This document shows positions 43,689 through 55,530 of a stretch of 64,000 nucleotides of DNA, piece by piece. The position numbers were made by a program, and so were the translations under genes. The notes beneath the pieces were generated by a model that was not told the origin of the DNA, did not search any database, and saw nothing but the letters and a program-made list of their open reading frames with translations. Numbering within the stretch: the stretch's first letter is position 1; each line of letters opens with the position of its first letter. Source of the DNA: Dictyobacter aurantiacus (GTDB lineage: Bacteria; Chloroflexota; Ktedonobacteria; Ktedonobacterales; Ktedonobacteraceae); NCBI RefSeq assembly GCF_003967515.1, contig NZ_BIFQ01000002.1, positions 682,001 through 746,000 of the forward strand, written 5' to 3'.

Positions 43689-44759
43689 TTAAGAGGAGAT
43701 GAACTGGTTGGTGTAGAGGGAGTTCAGGTCGAGGCTGGTCACATTCTTGCCGTTAGCATCCTTGACACCGCCCGCTTTGAGGATAAATTCGGGATAGCCA
43801 TGCCAGGCGGCGGCATCCTGCAATCCCCAGCGGCGCCCGGGATCGGCGTAGTGTTCGCTCAAGTACTGCTGGCTGTCCTGGAGGTAGGAAGGATCGGGGA
43901 AGGTGCCCTTCGGGGTCTCCTGGAGCAAGATCTGAGCCGACTCGCTGGCATGTGTGCGCGCGTACTCGTAGCCACGGGCGGTCGCCTTCATAAACCGATG
44001 AAGCAGATCGGGTTTGGCTTTAATGGCGGCCGGGCTGGCGATAAAATTGGGCGTGTAGTAATCAGCGATGCCATAGTTAATGACAGGAAACATGTTGAGC
44101 TGCATGCCCTCATGTTTGGCCTGGATGCCCTCGGCCCCCTGATAGATCCAGACAAAGTCGACGCGATGGCTCTGCAGCGCCTGCAGGGGATCAATATCCA
44201 GGGTGATGCTCTTGAAATTACCCTTGCCGCCATCGTGCTTGATGATCTGGCTGACGACAGCGTTCTCATAGGGAGCGCCAAAGGCTCCGTAGGTCTTGCC
44301 ATCCAGGTCGCGGGGACGCTTGATGCCCGAGCTGGCCAGGGCAGCGAACGCTGAGGTATTGTGCTGCACGATGGCCGCGATCGAGACGGTCGGTTGACCC
44401 ACCGCCGCGTCGGCGACGATGGATTCCGTTGAACTGATACCCACATCGGCCTTGCCATTGCTCACCAGCACATCCGGCGTCACATTCGAGGAATAGGGCA
44501 GGATCTGCAGATTGATGCCCTCATCCTGGTACCACTTCTTGTTCATAGCCACATAGACGCCGGTGTGGTTGGTGTTCGGGGTCCAATCAAGGGCCAGCTT
44601 CACCGTCGTCAGGGGCTGCTTCGGCGTTGTCGTTGTCGTTGTCGTTGACTGGGCAGGCGCGTTGTTGCCGCGCTGCTGCGCCAGGTAAAGACCGACCACG
44701 ACCAGGACCACCAGCAAGGGAATACCGATGCTGAGTAATAAACGCGTGCGAGCTTTCAT
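43689..44759 (-). CDS. thiY: Substrate-binding protein, NMT1/THI5-like (thiamine pyrimidine precursor)
   Basis: A protein of 356 residues with an N-terminal membrane anchor (RLLLSIGIPLLVVLVVVGLY) and a Thr-rich linker, no lipobox Cys. VKLALDWTPNTNHTGVYVA near residue 53 is the hallmark of THI5/NMT1-type proteins that bind hydroxymethylpyrimidine or formylaminopyrimidine. GADVGISST-like and GIADYYTPNFI segments follow. The TPP riboswitch upstream of the operon supports thiamine-precursor import. The symbol is by function rather than proven orthology. Confidence 0.85.
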   Translation of the reverse strand: MKARTRLLLSIGIPLLVVLVVVGLYLAQQRGNNAPAQSTTTTTTTPKQPLTTVKLALDWTPNTNHTGVYVAMNKKWYQDEGINLQILPYSSNVTPDVLVSNGKADVGISSTESIVADAAVGQPTVSIAAIVQHNTSAFAALASSGIKRPRDLDGKTYGAFGAPYENAVVSQIIKHDGGKGNFKSITLDIDPLQALQSHRVDFVWIYQGAEGIQAKHEGMQLNMFPVINYGIADYYTPNFIASPAAIKAKPDLLHRFMKATARGYEYARTHASESAQILLQETPKGTFPDPSYLQDSQQYLSEHYADPGRRWGLQDAAAWHGYPEFILKAGGVKDANGKNVTSLDLNSLYTNQFISS

Positions 44760-44793
44760 ATAAATAGAAAGACCTTTCTATAAACTATCCAGA

Positions 44794-45564
44794 TTAGCGC
44801 TTGCGCCCCTGGCGCTGATGCCATGGCAGGGCGATCCCCTCGATCACCGAGACCAGTCCAAAGAGCAATAAGCTTAATACAGCAGTAATCACGATGGCGG
44901 CGAAGACCAGCACGATCGCATTGGAGCTAGCGGCGGTCTTCATGTAGAGTCCCAGGCCCTGCTGCGCCGCTACATACTCGCCCACGATGGCGCCAGTTAC
45001 GCTATACGTCGCGGCTATGCGCAGTCCCGAGAAAAAGGAGGGCATCGCCCCAGGTAGGCGCACCAGCCACAGCGTCTGCCAGCGCGAGGCCTTCATGCTG
45101 TGCAGCAGCTTCATCAGCTGCGGATCGGTGCTCAGCAATCCATCCAGGCACGCCACCACGATCGGAAAAAAACAATAGAGGGTAACCACGATGATCTTAG
45201 GCGTCAGCTCAAAGCCGAACCAGATCACCAGTAATGGGGCCAGCGCCACCATCGGGATGGTCTGCGAGGTAATCAAGAGCGGATAAACGGCCCGCTTGAC
45301 GCCCTCGGAGAGATCCAGCAGGATGGCCAGCCCCAGGCCCAGCAGGGTCGCGATCAGCAGGCCGATGACGGTCTCCAGGCTAGTCTGCACCGTGTGGCCA
45401 AAGATAACATCCCAGTTATCGTACAGGGCGCGCCCAATCGCGACCGGCGTGGGCAATAGATTGCTGGCGACCAATCCAGCGCGCACCACCAGCTCCCAGA
45501 TCAGAAAGAGGCTGACGGCCAGCACAAAGGCGGGACCATAGCCCGCCAGGCGTTTCAGGGTCAT
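44794..45564 (-). CDS. thiX: ABC transporter permease (thiamine precursor uptake)
   Basis: A protein of 256 residues with about six membrane helices of the BPD_transp_1/SsuC type. The EAA loop is visible as LLHSMKASRWQTLWLVRLPG near 160. It overlaps the ATPase gene by 4 bases and precedes the binding protein, completing the importer. Confidence 0.88.
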   Translation of the reverse strand: MTLKRLAGYGPAFVLAVSLFLIWELVVRAGLVASNLLPTPVAIGRALYDNWDVIFGHTVQTSLETVIGLLIATLLGLGLAILLDLSEGVKRAVYPLLITSQTIPMVALAPLLVIWFGFELTPKIIVVTLYCFFPIVVACLDGLLSTDPQLMKLLHSMKASRWQTLWLVRLPGAMPSFFSGLRIAATYSVTGAIVGEYVAAQQGLGLYMKTAASSNAIVLVFAAIVITAVLSLLLFGLVSVIEGIALPWHQRQGRKR

Positions 45565-46346
45565 AGCGGTTGTTCCTTCACCAGCAGAGAGAGGAGCTCA
45601 CGCTCCAGATGGATGGAGGTGTCCTCGGTCAACATCTCCTGCCGGCGTGGTCGCGGCAGGTCGATATCCACGACGCGGAGCACTGAGGCCGGACGAGCGC
45701 TCAGGACATAGATACGATCGGACAACAAAATTGCCTCTCGTACGTCGTGAGTGATAAAGAGGACGCTGGAGTGATACATCTGCAGCAGGTCCAGCAGCCA
45801 CATCTGCAGCGTGATCCGCGTCAGGGCGTCGAGCGCCCCAAATGGCTCATCCAGCAGCAGAAATGATGAGTTGAATAAGACGGTGCGCAGCAGGGCGATG
45901 CGCTGACGCATGCCACCCGAGAGCGTATCTGGATAGCTATCGGCGAACTCATGCAGGCCAAAACGCTTGAGGACATCGCGCGCCTGCTGCTGCGATTCTC
46001 GACGTGGCAGGCGAAGCACATCCAGCCCCAGCAGTACGTTCTCCTCCACCGTACGCCACGGCAGCAACAGCGGCTGCTGGGGCATATAACCGACGCGACC
46101 GGTGCGCTCCCCCTGCCAGTCACCATCGATCGCCAGCGTGCCACTGCCTGGCTCATCCACGCCGGCCACGATATTGAAGAGCGTACTCTTTCCGCAGCCG
46201 CTGGGACCGATCAGCGAGACGAACTCACCCCGTCCCACCGTCAGATCCAGCGGCTCCAATACATCCAGCAGCCGCTTCCCATCCCGATACGTCTTGCTGA
46301 CCCCTTTAACGATCAGCTTCGGCGCATCCTCATGTTTGTTCTGCAT
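45561..46346 (-). CDS. thiZ: ABC transporter ATPase (thiamine precursor uptake)
   Basis: A protein of 261 residues. Walker A GPSGCGKST near 43, Q-loop YMPQQPLLLPWR near 82, signature TLSGGMRQR near 140, Walker B SSFLLLDEPFGALD near 157, and switch His in FITHDVREA. Related to SsuB/TauB/ThiZ. It is the first gene after the riboswitch and its terminator hairpin. Confidence 0.92.
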   Translation of the reverse strand: MQNKHEDAPKLIVKGVSKTYRDGKRLLDVLEPLDLTVGRGEFVSLIGPSGCGKSTLFNIVAGVDEPGSGTLAIDGDWQGERTGRVGYMPQQPLLLPWRTVEENVLLGLDVLRLPRRESQQQARDVLKRFGLHEFADSYPDTLSGGMRQRIALLRTVLFNSSFLLLDEPFGALDALTRITLQMWLLDLLQMYHSSVLFITHDVREAILLSDRIYVLSARPASVLRVVDIDLPRPRRQEMLTEDTSIHLERELLSLLVKEQPL

Positions 46347-46402
46347 CCGTACACCTCAAAAGATTGTAAGTCCACCGCTTCTACATATCGGCTCAGGGCA
46401 TA

Positions 46403-46437
46403 CAAAAAACCGCTACCCCAACGCAGGGAGTAGCGGT
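46403..46437 (-). terminator. Riboswitch-controlled intrinsic terminator
   Basis: On the minus strand ACCGCTAC (46437-46430) pairs with GTAGCGGT (46416-46409), followed by TTTTTT. It lies between the TPP aptamer and the ATPase ATG at 46346, so it is the likely expression platform: TPP binding should favour termination. Confidence 0.9.
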
Positions 46438-46514
46438 AATCAGATCGGAATAGTGAGGCAGCCTGGTATGGACAGGCCCAAAATGGCCGTATCGATACCG
46501 ACTGACAATCAGAT

Positions 46515-46617
46515 CTGCTACTTCCCTACGCTGGTATGATCCAGATCAAGTTCCAAGGGTCGTGACGCATATGCTTATGAATGCGCCAGCATCTCAGTCC
46601 GAAGACTCCCCTAGCAG
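46515..46617 (-). promoter_or_regulatory. TPP (THI-box) riboswitch
   Basis: Read on the minus strand, the P1 arms CTGCTA (46617-46612) and TAGCAG (46520-46515) enclose the conserved elements GGACTGAGATG, ACCCTTGGAACTTGATCTGG and ATCATACCAGCGTAGGGAA in the correct order. It heads the thiamine-precursor ABC operon. Confidence 0.95.
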
Positions 46618-46621
46618 CAAA

Positions 46622-46768
46622 TTGGCTTTATTCTATTGGTGAGCAACCGATGTGCATGAAATAGTGTTTGTATATAGATACGTGTTAAATCTTCACCCTC
46701 AGAGTATACATCATGGACATCTATTTGTGAAGGAGCATAAAAAATCTTGTATTCCAAAGAGAGCGATC
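46622..46768. other. AT-rich intergenic stretch upstream of the riboswitch
   Basis: Probably contains the promoter of the thiamine-precursor operon on the minus strand. I see no gene. Confidence 0.4.
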
Positions 46769-46918
46769 CGTCGTAGGTGCTGGGCTTGCCCCAGCTTTGC
46801 CGCGAAGCGGCCCCGTACCCGGACGCACGTTTACCGGGAAAGGTGTCATTCCAGATGAGACGTACGCGCCCGAGTGGGCCGGGTCCGGAAGCGCCCGCGA
46901 GGGGCGCACCTACGACGA
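46769..46918. repeat. Two facing copies of the dispersed GC-rich repeat
   Basis: CGTCGTAGGTGC..GGGCTTGCCCC at 46769-46833 and an oppositely oriented copy ending GCGCACCTACGACG at 46861-46918. Together they could fold into a large hairpin. The right copy supplies the TAG stop of the methyltransferase gene (46910-46912 on the minus strand). Confidence 0.78.
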
Positions 46919-47773
46919 TGGCGACGATTGCGGCTTGATGCCACGGGCGGTGAGGATATGCCATACGCCCTGAAAGTTTTCTTGGACCATGTCTACATGC
47001 ATCTGGTTAAGCAGGTCCTGGAACTCCTCTTCGGTTGTTAATCCGGCCTTCAGTGCCAACGGCTGCAGGGTATCAAAGGTGGCAATATAATTTTCATACT
47101 GCTTCTGGTGTAATTCGGTACCACATGAAAAATCAATGGCCCAGGGAAAGAGCTTCACCTGCTCAAAACCGGCGGCGGTAAAGAGTCCTTTGAGGACGGG
47201 TGTCATACCCATACTATGGAAGTTAGGTGAAAAGCCATATCCCATCTTGCCCAGAGTCTGATATACATAGCTTAACAGCGTCTCCACGGCCAGACTATTA
47301 GTGAGCCCCATGGTGTCAATCTCAGTGACGCGAATAATGCCGCCGGGCCGTAAGATATGATATAGCTTTTTCAACACCGGGACCCAGGCGTCGCGAAAGA
47401 GAAATGCCGTTGCGAAGCGGATATTGACCAGGTCAAATTCGCCCTCGGCGAAATTGAGGTCCGATAGAACATTGCCATGCACAAAACAGACGTTCTGGCG
47501 CTGCTGAACGTTTGCCCGCGCCCGAGCATAAGCCAGCAATGGTTCACTCACATCGAGCCCCACGACTTCGCACTCAGGATAGCGATAAGCGACGTCCAAT
47601 ACCCAACCACCGGAGCCACATCCAACATCGAGAATATGCTGAATATCATCCGGGATATCCCCCTCCGGAAAGGTTCCCCCCATTCCTTTAGTTACCAGTT
47701 GATCTTGCTCCATAATCCTGGTCATTTCCAAAGCATCCTCAGGATCAGCCGCATACGTATCTTCGCGAGCCAT
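46910..47773 (-). CDS. Class I SAM-dependent methyltransferase
   Basis: About 287 residues from MAREDTYAADPED; GGAGGGAG precedes this ATG, so I prefer it to the ATG 12 bases upstream. Motif I is ILDVGCGSGGWVLDVA near 47 and the acidic ribose-binding motif is VVGLDVSEPLL near 70. FAEGEFDLVNIRFA and LRPGGIIRVTEID complete the fold. The substrate is unknown. The last residues before the stop are probably encoded at the edge of the inserted repeat. Confidence 0.9.
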   Translation of the reverse strand: MAREDTYAADPEDALEMTRIMEQDQLVTKGMGGTFPEGDIPDDIQHILDVGCGSGGWVLDVAYRYPECEVVGLDVSEPLLAYARARANVQQRQNVCFVHGNVLSDLNFAEGEFDLVNIRFATAFLFRDAWVPVLKKLYHILRPGGIIRVTEIDTMGLTNSLAVETLLSYVYQTLGKMGYGFSPNFHSMGMTPVLKGLFTAAGFEQVKLFPWAIDFSCGTELHQKQYENYIATFDTLQPLALKAGLTTEEEFQDLLNQMHVDMVQENFQGVWHILTARGIKPQSSPSS

Positions 47774-47929
47774 GACTCCCTCCATCTAAAAAAACACATC
47801 TTTCCTATCAAAAAATGCTTCAAAAAGGGAATATATATAGTAATATACTTTTATAGACAGAGAAGCGCAACAGGCGAGGAGAAAAATATTATTAAGATTG
47901 TGTCTTACTTTTGTCATAGCGGCGGGACG

Positions 47930-48000
47930 TGAGTGCCCCGGCATGCTCGCCCAAACCCCGGCAGGAGGGGCGCCCCGCCTCTCCTGCACCTCCCCGCTTT
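47930..48000. repeat. GC-rich hairpin repeat related to the operon array at 25.4 kb
   Basis: Contains CCCCGGCAGGAGGGGC and CCTCTCCTGCACCTCCCCGC, in opposite orientation to the GGTGCAGGAGGGC units at 25419-25740, and GGCATGCTCGCC as near 34.7 kb. Confidence 0.65.
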
Positions 48001-48058
48001 ATATCAGCTTTATTTGTTAAACATCATAGGCCCGAACCTACTTTAGAATCAAACTTTG

Positions 48059-48095
48059 CAAAAAAAGAGCCAGGTTGTTTTAAACAACCTGGCTC
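48059..48095 (-). terminator. Intrinsic terminator of clp gene 1
   Basis: On the minus strand GAGCCAGGTTGTTT pairs with AAACAACCTGGCTC (48067-48095) and is followed by a run of T. It lies 38 bases after the stop of the Clp ATPase gene. Confidence 0.9.
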
Positions 48096-48133
48096 CCACA
48101 TACATTACGGATAGTTTCTTTTGATGATGAGGC

Positions 48134-50368
48134 TTACGCCGCGAGCCTGTCGGCCAGTTGGACGACGATCTTGCCATCTTGCATGGCTAGTTGAGCCTGC
48201 TGCCCACTGGCGACGGTGCCATCGAGGATGGCGTCGGCCAGCGCGTCGTCGACGTAGCTCTGGATCGCACGGCGTAGCGGACGCGCACCGTACTCCTCGT
48301 CGAAGCCCACCTGTAGCAGGTAGTCGCGCACCTCGTCGCTCACGCTCAGCTCGATCTGCTGCTCGGCCAGACGGCCGCGCACCTGCTCCAACATCAGGTC
48401 CACGATCTGGTAGAGCTCCTGGCGTCCCAGGCTGTGGAAGACCACAATCTGGTCGATGCGGTTGATGAACTCCGGCCGGAACGCTCGCTTTAAGCCCTCC
48501 ATCGCCTTGGAGCGCATCACCTCATGCTGCTCGTTTTTGGCTTCCTCGCCCTTGCGGGTGTTGAAACCCATGTTCACCGCGCGCTTGAGATCCGCGCTGC
48601 CCGCGTTACTGGTCATGATCACCACCGTGTTCTTGAAATCCACGGTCCGACCTTGGCCATCGGTCAGCCGACCATCGTCGAGGATCTGCAACAGCGAGTT
48701 GAAAACCTCGGGATGCGCCTTCTCGATCTCGTCGAGCAGGATCACGCTGTAGGGACGGCGCCGCACCTGCTCGGTGAGCTGTCCCCCATCCTCGTGTCCC
48801 ACATATCCCGGAGGGCTGCCGAACAAGCGAGAGACAGTATGCGGCTCCATGTACTCCGACATATCCAGCCGGATCATGTGGTCCTCACCACCGAACAGTT
48901 CAGCCGACAAGGCTTTGGCCAGTTCGGTCTTCCCAACACCGGTAGGTCCTAAGAACAGGAACGACCCGATGGGGCGTTTGGGATCTTTGAGTCCGGCCCG
49001 CGAACGACGGATGGAACGGGCCACCGCGCTGATCGCTTCGTCCTGACCAATCACGCGCTGGCGCAGGTCGCTTTCCAGCGTCAGCAGGTTCTTGCGCTCA
49101 CTCTCCAGCATCTGCGTCACCGGCACCCCGGTCCACAGCTCTACCACCTGCGCGATCTGCTCCGGCGTCACCAGCAAGGATACGGTCGCACCCGACTGGG
49201 AGCGGGCCTTCTCCAGCTTCTCAAGCGTCACCAGTTCTTGCTGGCGCAGTTGCGCGGCCTTCTCATAGTTCTCGGCCTCGGCGGCGGCCTCTTTCTGCGC
49301 CTGGATGTCAGCCAGTTCTTTCTCCAGGATCGAAGGACTGACCAGGCCTTTTTCGGTCGCCTCCAGCACCAGGGCTGAGCCCGCCTCGTCCATCACGTCG
49401 ATGGCTTTGTCGGGCAGGAAACGATCGTTGATGTAGCGATCCGACAGCTTGACGGCCGCCTCGATCGCCTCGTCGGTGATGCTCACATTGTGGTGCGCCT
49501 CATAGTTGGGCCGCAGCAACTTCAGCATCTCGATAGCTTCCTCGACCGAGGGCTCATCAACCTTGACCGGCTGGAAGCGGCGCTCCAACGCGGCGTCCTT
49601 CTCGATATGTTTGCGGTACTCATCCAGCGTGGTGGCGCCGATACAGCGCAGCTCACCACGGGCCAGTGCCGGCTTGATCATGTCAGCAGCGCCGACCGAA
49701 CCCTCGGCGGCACCCGCTCCGACGACGGTGTGCAGCTCGTCGATGAAGAGGATGATCTCGGGCGCGTTGCGCAGCTCCTCCAGGATCGATTTGATGCGCT
49801 GCTCAAACTGACCACGGAACGAGGCACCGGCGACCATACCACCGATATTCAACGAGATGATGCGTTTGCCCTGTAGATTGGCGGGGACATCACCGCTAAC
49901 GATCTTGCGGGCCAGTCCCTCAACGATGGCCGTCTTACCGACACCCGGCTCACCGATCAGGACCGGATTGTTCTTCTGACGACGGCCCAGAATGGTGATC
50001 ATGCGGCGCAGTTCGCGCTCACGGCCGGCGGCCGGATCAAGCTTGCCTTCCGCGGCCTCGCCCGTCAGGTCGCGACCATACTGATCAAGGGTCGGAGTCT
50101 TACTCTGTCTGGCAGACTTCTCAGCGGTCGCGGTATTTCTACCGTTGCCACGGGGGGCGGAATTGAAAAAGTTTGTGTTGTTGTTGGCAGCAAAACCAAA
50201 GGGAGCACCGGCGTATTCAGAATCGTCACCGAGGCCACCCATCTGATTCAGCGAGTCCATAAGTTCTTCTACACAGGACTGGCAGAGGAAGTGGGCTTCA
50301 CGTTTACCGTTGACCATTGCTTCAACGCGGACCTGGGCAGGATTCTTCTGACAGCGTTCACACTTCAT
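48134..50368 (-). CDS. ClpE-like AAA+ chaperone/protease ATPase, copy 1
   Basis: A protein of 744 residues. An N-terminal zinc finger (CERCQ at 3-7 and CQSC near 29) replaces the usual Clp N domain, as in ClpE. AAA1 has GEPGVGKTA, followed by a UVR-type helix (NYEKAAQLRQQEL near 385); AAA2 has GPTGVGKTE and the conserved FRPEFINRID. It should unfold substrates for ClpP. Most of the protein is identical to the second copy at 55.5-57.7 kb. A CIRCE-like site lies about 210 bases upstream. Confidence 0.93.
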   Translation of the reverse strand: MKCERCQKNPAQVRVEAMVNGKREAHFLCQSCVEELMDSLNQMGGLGDDSEYAGAPFGFAANNNTNFFNSAPRGNGRNTATAEKSARQSKTPTLDQYGRDLTGEAAEGKLDPAAGRERELRRMITILGRRQKNNPVLIGEPGVGKTAIVEGLARKIVSGDVPANLQGKRIISLNIGGMVAGASFRGQFEQRIKSILEELRNAPEIILFIDELHTVVGAGAAEGSVGAADMIKPALARGELRCIGATTLDEYRKHIEKDAALERRFQPVKVDEPSVEEAIEMLKLLRPNYEAHHNVSITDEAIEAAVKLSDRYINDRFLPDKAIDVMDEAGSALVLEATEKGLVSPSILEKELADIQAQKEAAAEAENYEKAAQLRQQELVTLEKLEKARSQSGATVSLLVTPEQIAQVVELWTGVPVTQMLESERKNLLTLESDLRQRVIGQDEAISAVARSIRRSRAGLKDPKRPIGSFLFLGPTGVGKTELAKALSAELFGGEDHMIRLDMSEYMEPHTVSRLFGSPPGYVGHEDGGQLTEQVRRRPYSVILLDEIEKAHPEVFNSLLQILDDGRLTDGQGRTVDFKNTVVIMTSNAGSADLKRAVNMGFNTRKGEEAKNEQHEVMRSKAMEGLKRAFRPEFINRIDQIVVFHSLGRQELYQIVDLMLEQVRGRLAEQQIELSVSDEVRDYLLQVGFDEEYGARPLRRAIQSYVDDALADAILDGTVASGQQAQLAMQDGKIVVQLADRLAA

Positions 50369-50580
50369 TATCAGGTATGCTCCTCACTATATATTTCGAT
50401 GGAGTCGCGCTTCCTCAACCAGTACCTGGGATAAAGCGCGATCTCCGCGGAATCTTTCTATGCTAACAAATGATTGGCGAGACCAATGAATGCAACCGGG
50501 GCCTCCATTTCTAGCACTCGCACTTCGTATTTGTTTATTCATATATGATAACAGTATGGCGGGCCTGCTTATTCCCGCAT

Positions 50581-50607
50581 TTAGCACTCTCTTTTTAAGA
50601 TTGCTAA
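50581..50607 (-). promoter_or_regulatory. CIRCE-like HrcA operator upstream of clp copy 1
   Basis: TTAGCACTC-N9-GATTGCTAA at 50581-50607, 16 of 18 bases of the CIRCE palindrome (TTAGCACTC-N9-GAGTGCTAA). A weaker half site CTAGCACTC lies at 50511-50519. It is preceded by TTATTCCC, as are the sites upstream of clp copy 2. Confidence 0.8.
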
Positions 50608-50770
50608 TTACTGATAATAACAGGAGGATGGAGATACTTATTCCCTCCATCCTCGCTTTTAAAGAGCTCGCTGTTTATGTTGTACGCGCCTGCCGCCGAT
50701 TTAGATGTAGCACATGCAACGATTCCGTAAGAACGTGTTTACTTTTGTCATCGTGGGGGTATCTGCTCGT

Positions 50771-50880
50771 CCCCGCACACGCGCCCGCTACGCGGCCGCA
50801 CTGGTTTTGTGTGTTGGTGCACAGGGGCGCGAAAGCGCCCCTGTGCACCAACACACCATGGACTTGTGAGCCACGCAGTG
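50771..50880. repeat. GTGTTGGTGC hairpin element with flanks, 3' of rpoB
   Basis: Contains CGCTACGCGGCCGCACTGGT, then a 21-bp perfect hairpin at 50810-50855 with GAAA loop, then CACCATGGACTTGTGAGCC. The flanks match, as reverse complement, the spacer of the tandem array upstream of rpoB, so the same compound element borders both ends of this gene. With the next hairpin and CIRCE it accounts for most of the 583-base gap. Confidence 0.82.
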
Positions 50881-50886
50881 GGGGCG

Positions 50887-50940
50887 TATGACATCAGGAT
50901 GCAGGCAACCAGCAATGGTCGCCTGCATCCTGATGTCATA
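50887..50940 (-). terminator. 20-bp hairpin, probable rpoB terminator
   Basis: TATGACATCAGGATGCAGGC (50887-50906) and its exact complement (50921-50940) with a partly paired loop. It lies 12 bases after the rpoB stop. There is no clear T-run. Confidence 0.7.
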
Positions 50941-50951
50941 CAATTTACAGC

Positions 50952-54449
<3,498 letters not shown>

Positions 54450-54586
54450 GATATCTCTTGCCCTTTCATCGCTAGGACGTTCTTCTACACGACGAGGATC
54501 TGGCACACGCTTCATCATGCGTGTGCTTTTTGAGCACACACGAGAGGTGTCTTTTTCCAAAGAATGTGTTTGGTTCTTGTCGTGTA

Positions 54587-55192
54587 GGGGCACATCGGCG
54601 CCCCCACACGCGCGTCCGCTGCGCGGCCGCACTTATTTTTTGTGTTGGTGCATCGGGGGCGCATCGGCGCCCCCGATGCACCAACACAAAACTGACATGT
54701 GAGCACCTGCGAGGCTCACGAGTCCATGGTGTGTTGGTGCTAGTAGGGGCGCGAAAGCGCACCCGATGCACCAACACAAAACTGACATGTGAGCACCTGC
54801 GAGGCTCACGAGTCCATGGTGTATTAGTGCTAGTAGGGGCGCTTTCGCGCACCCAATGCATCAACACAAAACTGACATGTGAGCACCTGAGGGGCTCAAG
54901 AGTCCATTGTGTGTTGGTGCTAGTAGGGGCGCTTTCGCGCACCCGATGCATCAACACAAAACTGACATGTGAGCACCTGCGAGGCTCACGAGTCCATGGT
55001 GTGTTGGTGCTAGTAGGGGCGCGAAAGCGCACCCGATGCATCAATACAAAACTGGCATGTGAGCACCTGAGGGGCTCACGAGTCCATGGTGTATTAGTGC
55101 TAGTAGGGGCGTGAAAGCGCCCCTACTAGCACTAATACACAAAAACAGGCGGCCGCGTAGCGGACGCGCGTGCGGGGGCGCCGATGTGCCCC
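54587..55192. repeat. Inverted-repeat-bounded tandem array of chimeric hairpins upstream of rpoB
   Basis: Outer inverted arms 54587-54630 and 55149-55192 match at about 42 of 44 positions. Between them, 90-bp units (marker ACTGACATGTGAGCACCTG at 54691, 54781, 54871, 54961, with a variant at 55051) each carry a GTGTTGGTGC..GCACCAACAC hairpin. The first and last hairpins are perfect but of different type (ATCGGGGGCGC versus TAGTAGGGGCG). The middle ones combine the left arm of one with the right arm of the other. Tetraloops flip between GAAA and TTTC. Confidence 0.92.
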
Positions 55193-55333
55193 CAGGGTAA
55201 CGAGAGTAAGACACATTCGAGAAAAGATATCACCGTGGGTGCGAAAGACGCGCGTCGTTTCTACCAGAGTATAGAGGAAAGAAGGCAAAAAAAAATCGTC
55301 CAAAAAGGCAGTGTGCTGTTGGACGGAAGGTGC
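55193..55333. other. Non-coding stretch right of the array
   Basis: About 140 bases with no gene. It may contain the rpoB promoter on the minus strand if the array is part of the transcribed leader. I could not locate boxes. Confidence 0.4.
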
Positions 55334-55443
55334 TATAATAATAATGGGAAAAGATAAGTTTATTTTCGTGCCTGGAGAACGGCTGCGTTCCTTGCTGGGG
55401 TGCTATAGATCTGAACAGACCCGGCGCAGCACACATCTTTCCC
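55334..55443 (+). ncRNA. Candidate structured small RNA with extended -10 promoter
   Basis: TGCTATAAT (TATAAT at 55334-55339) would start a transcript near 55346 (GGGAAAAGAT). Its complement ATCTTTCCC lies at 55435-55443, closing an approximately 98-nt structure with internal pairs GTGCCTGG/CCGG..GCAC, GAACG/CGTTC and TCTG/CAGA. No family was recognised, and I checked it by eye against SRP, 6S and common riboswitch cores. There is no good -35. It could instead be a minus-strand rpoB leader element. Confidence 0.35.
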
Positions 55444-55460
55444 TTAAATAGAATATAAAA

Positions 55461-55504
55461 CAAAAGAAAAGGCGGGCGAGATCTTGAATGATCTCGCCCG
55501 CCTT
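55461..55504 (-). terminator. Intrinsic terminator of clp gene 2
   Basis: AAGGCGGGCGAGATC (55469-55483) and GATCTCGCCCGCCTT (55490-55504). On the minus strand the stem is followed by TTTTCTTTTG. It lies 26 bases past the Clp stop. Confidence 0.88.
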
Positions 55505-55530
55505 AAGCTAAGGGGAATCGTAGCTTTATG

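Noticed and set aside
54450..54632. N-terminal extension of RpoB by 61 residues
   Set aside because: The extra residues derive from the repeat array and leader, do not resemble RpoB, and a proper start MAVSKKP exists at 54449.
54640..55140. Repeats that could be taken for a CRISPR array
   Set aside because: Units of 90 bp are contiguous without unique spacers, each is a hairpin, and no cas gene is present.
55346..55443. SRP (4.5S) RNA
   Set aside because: Size is similar, but the conserved GGAA tetraloop helix with its AGCAGCC flank is not present in either strand.
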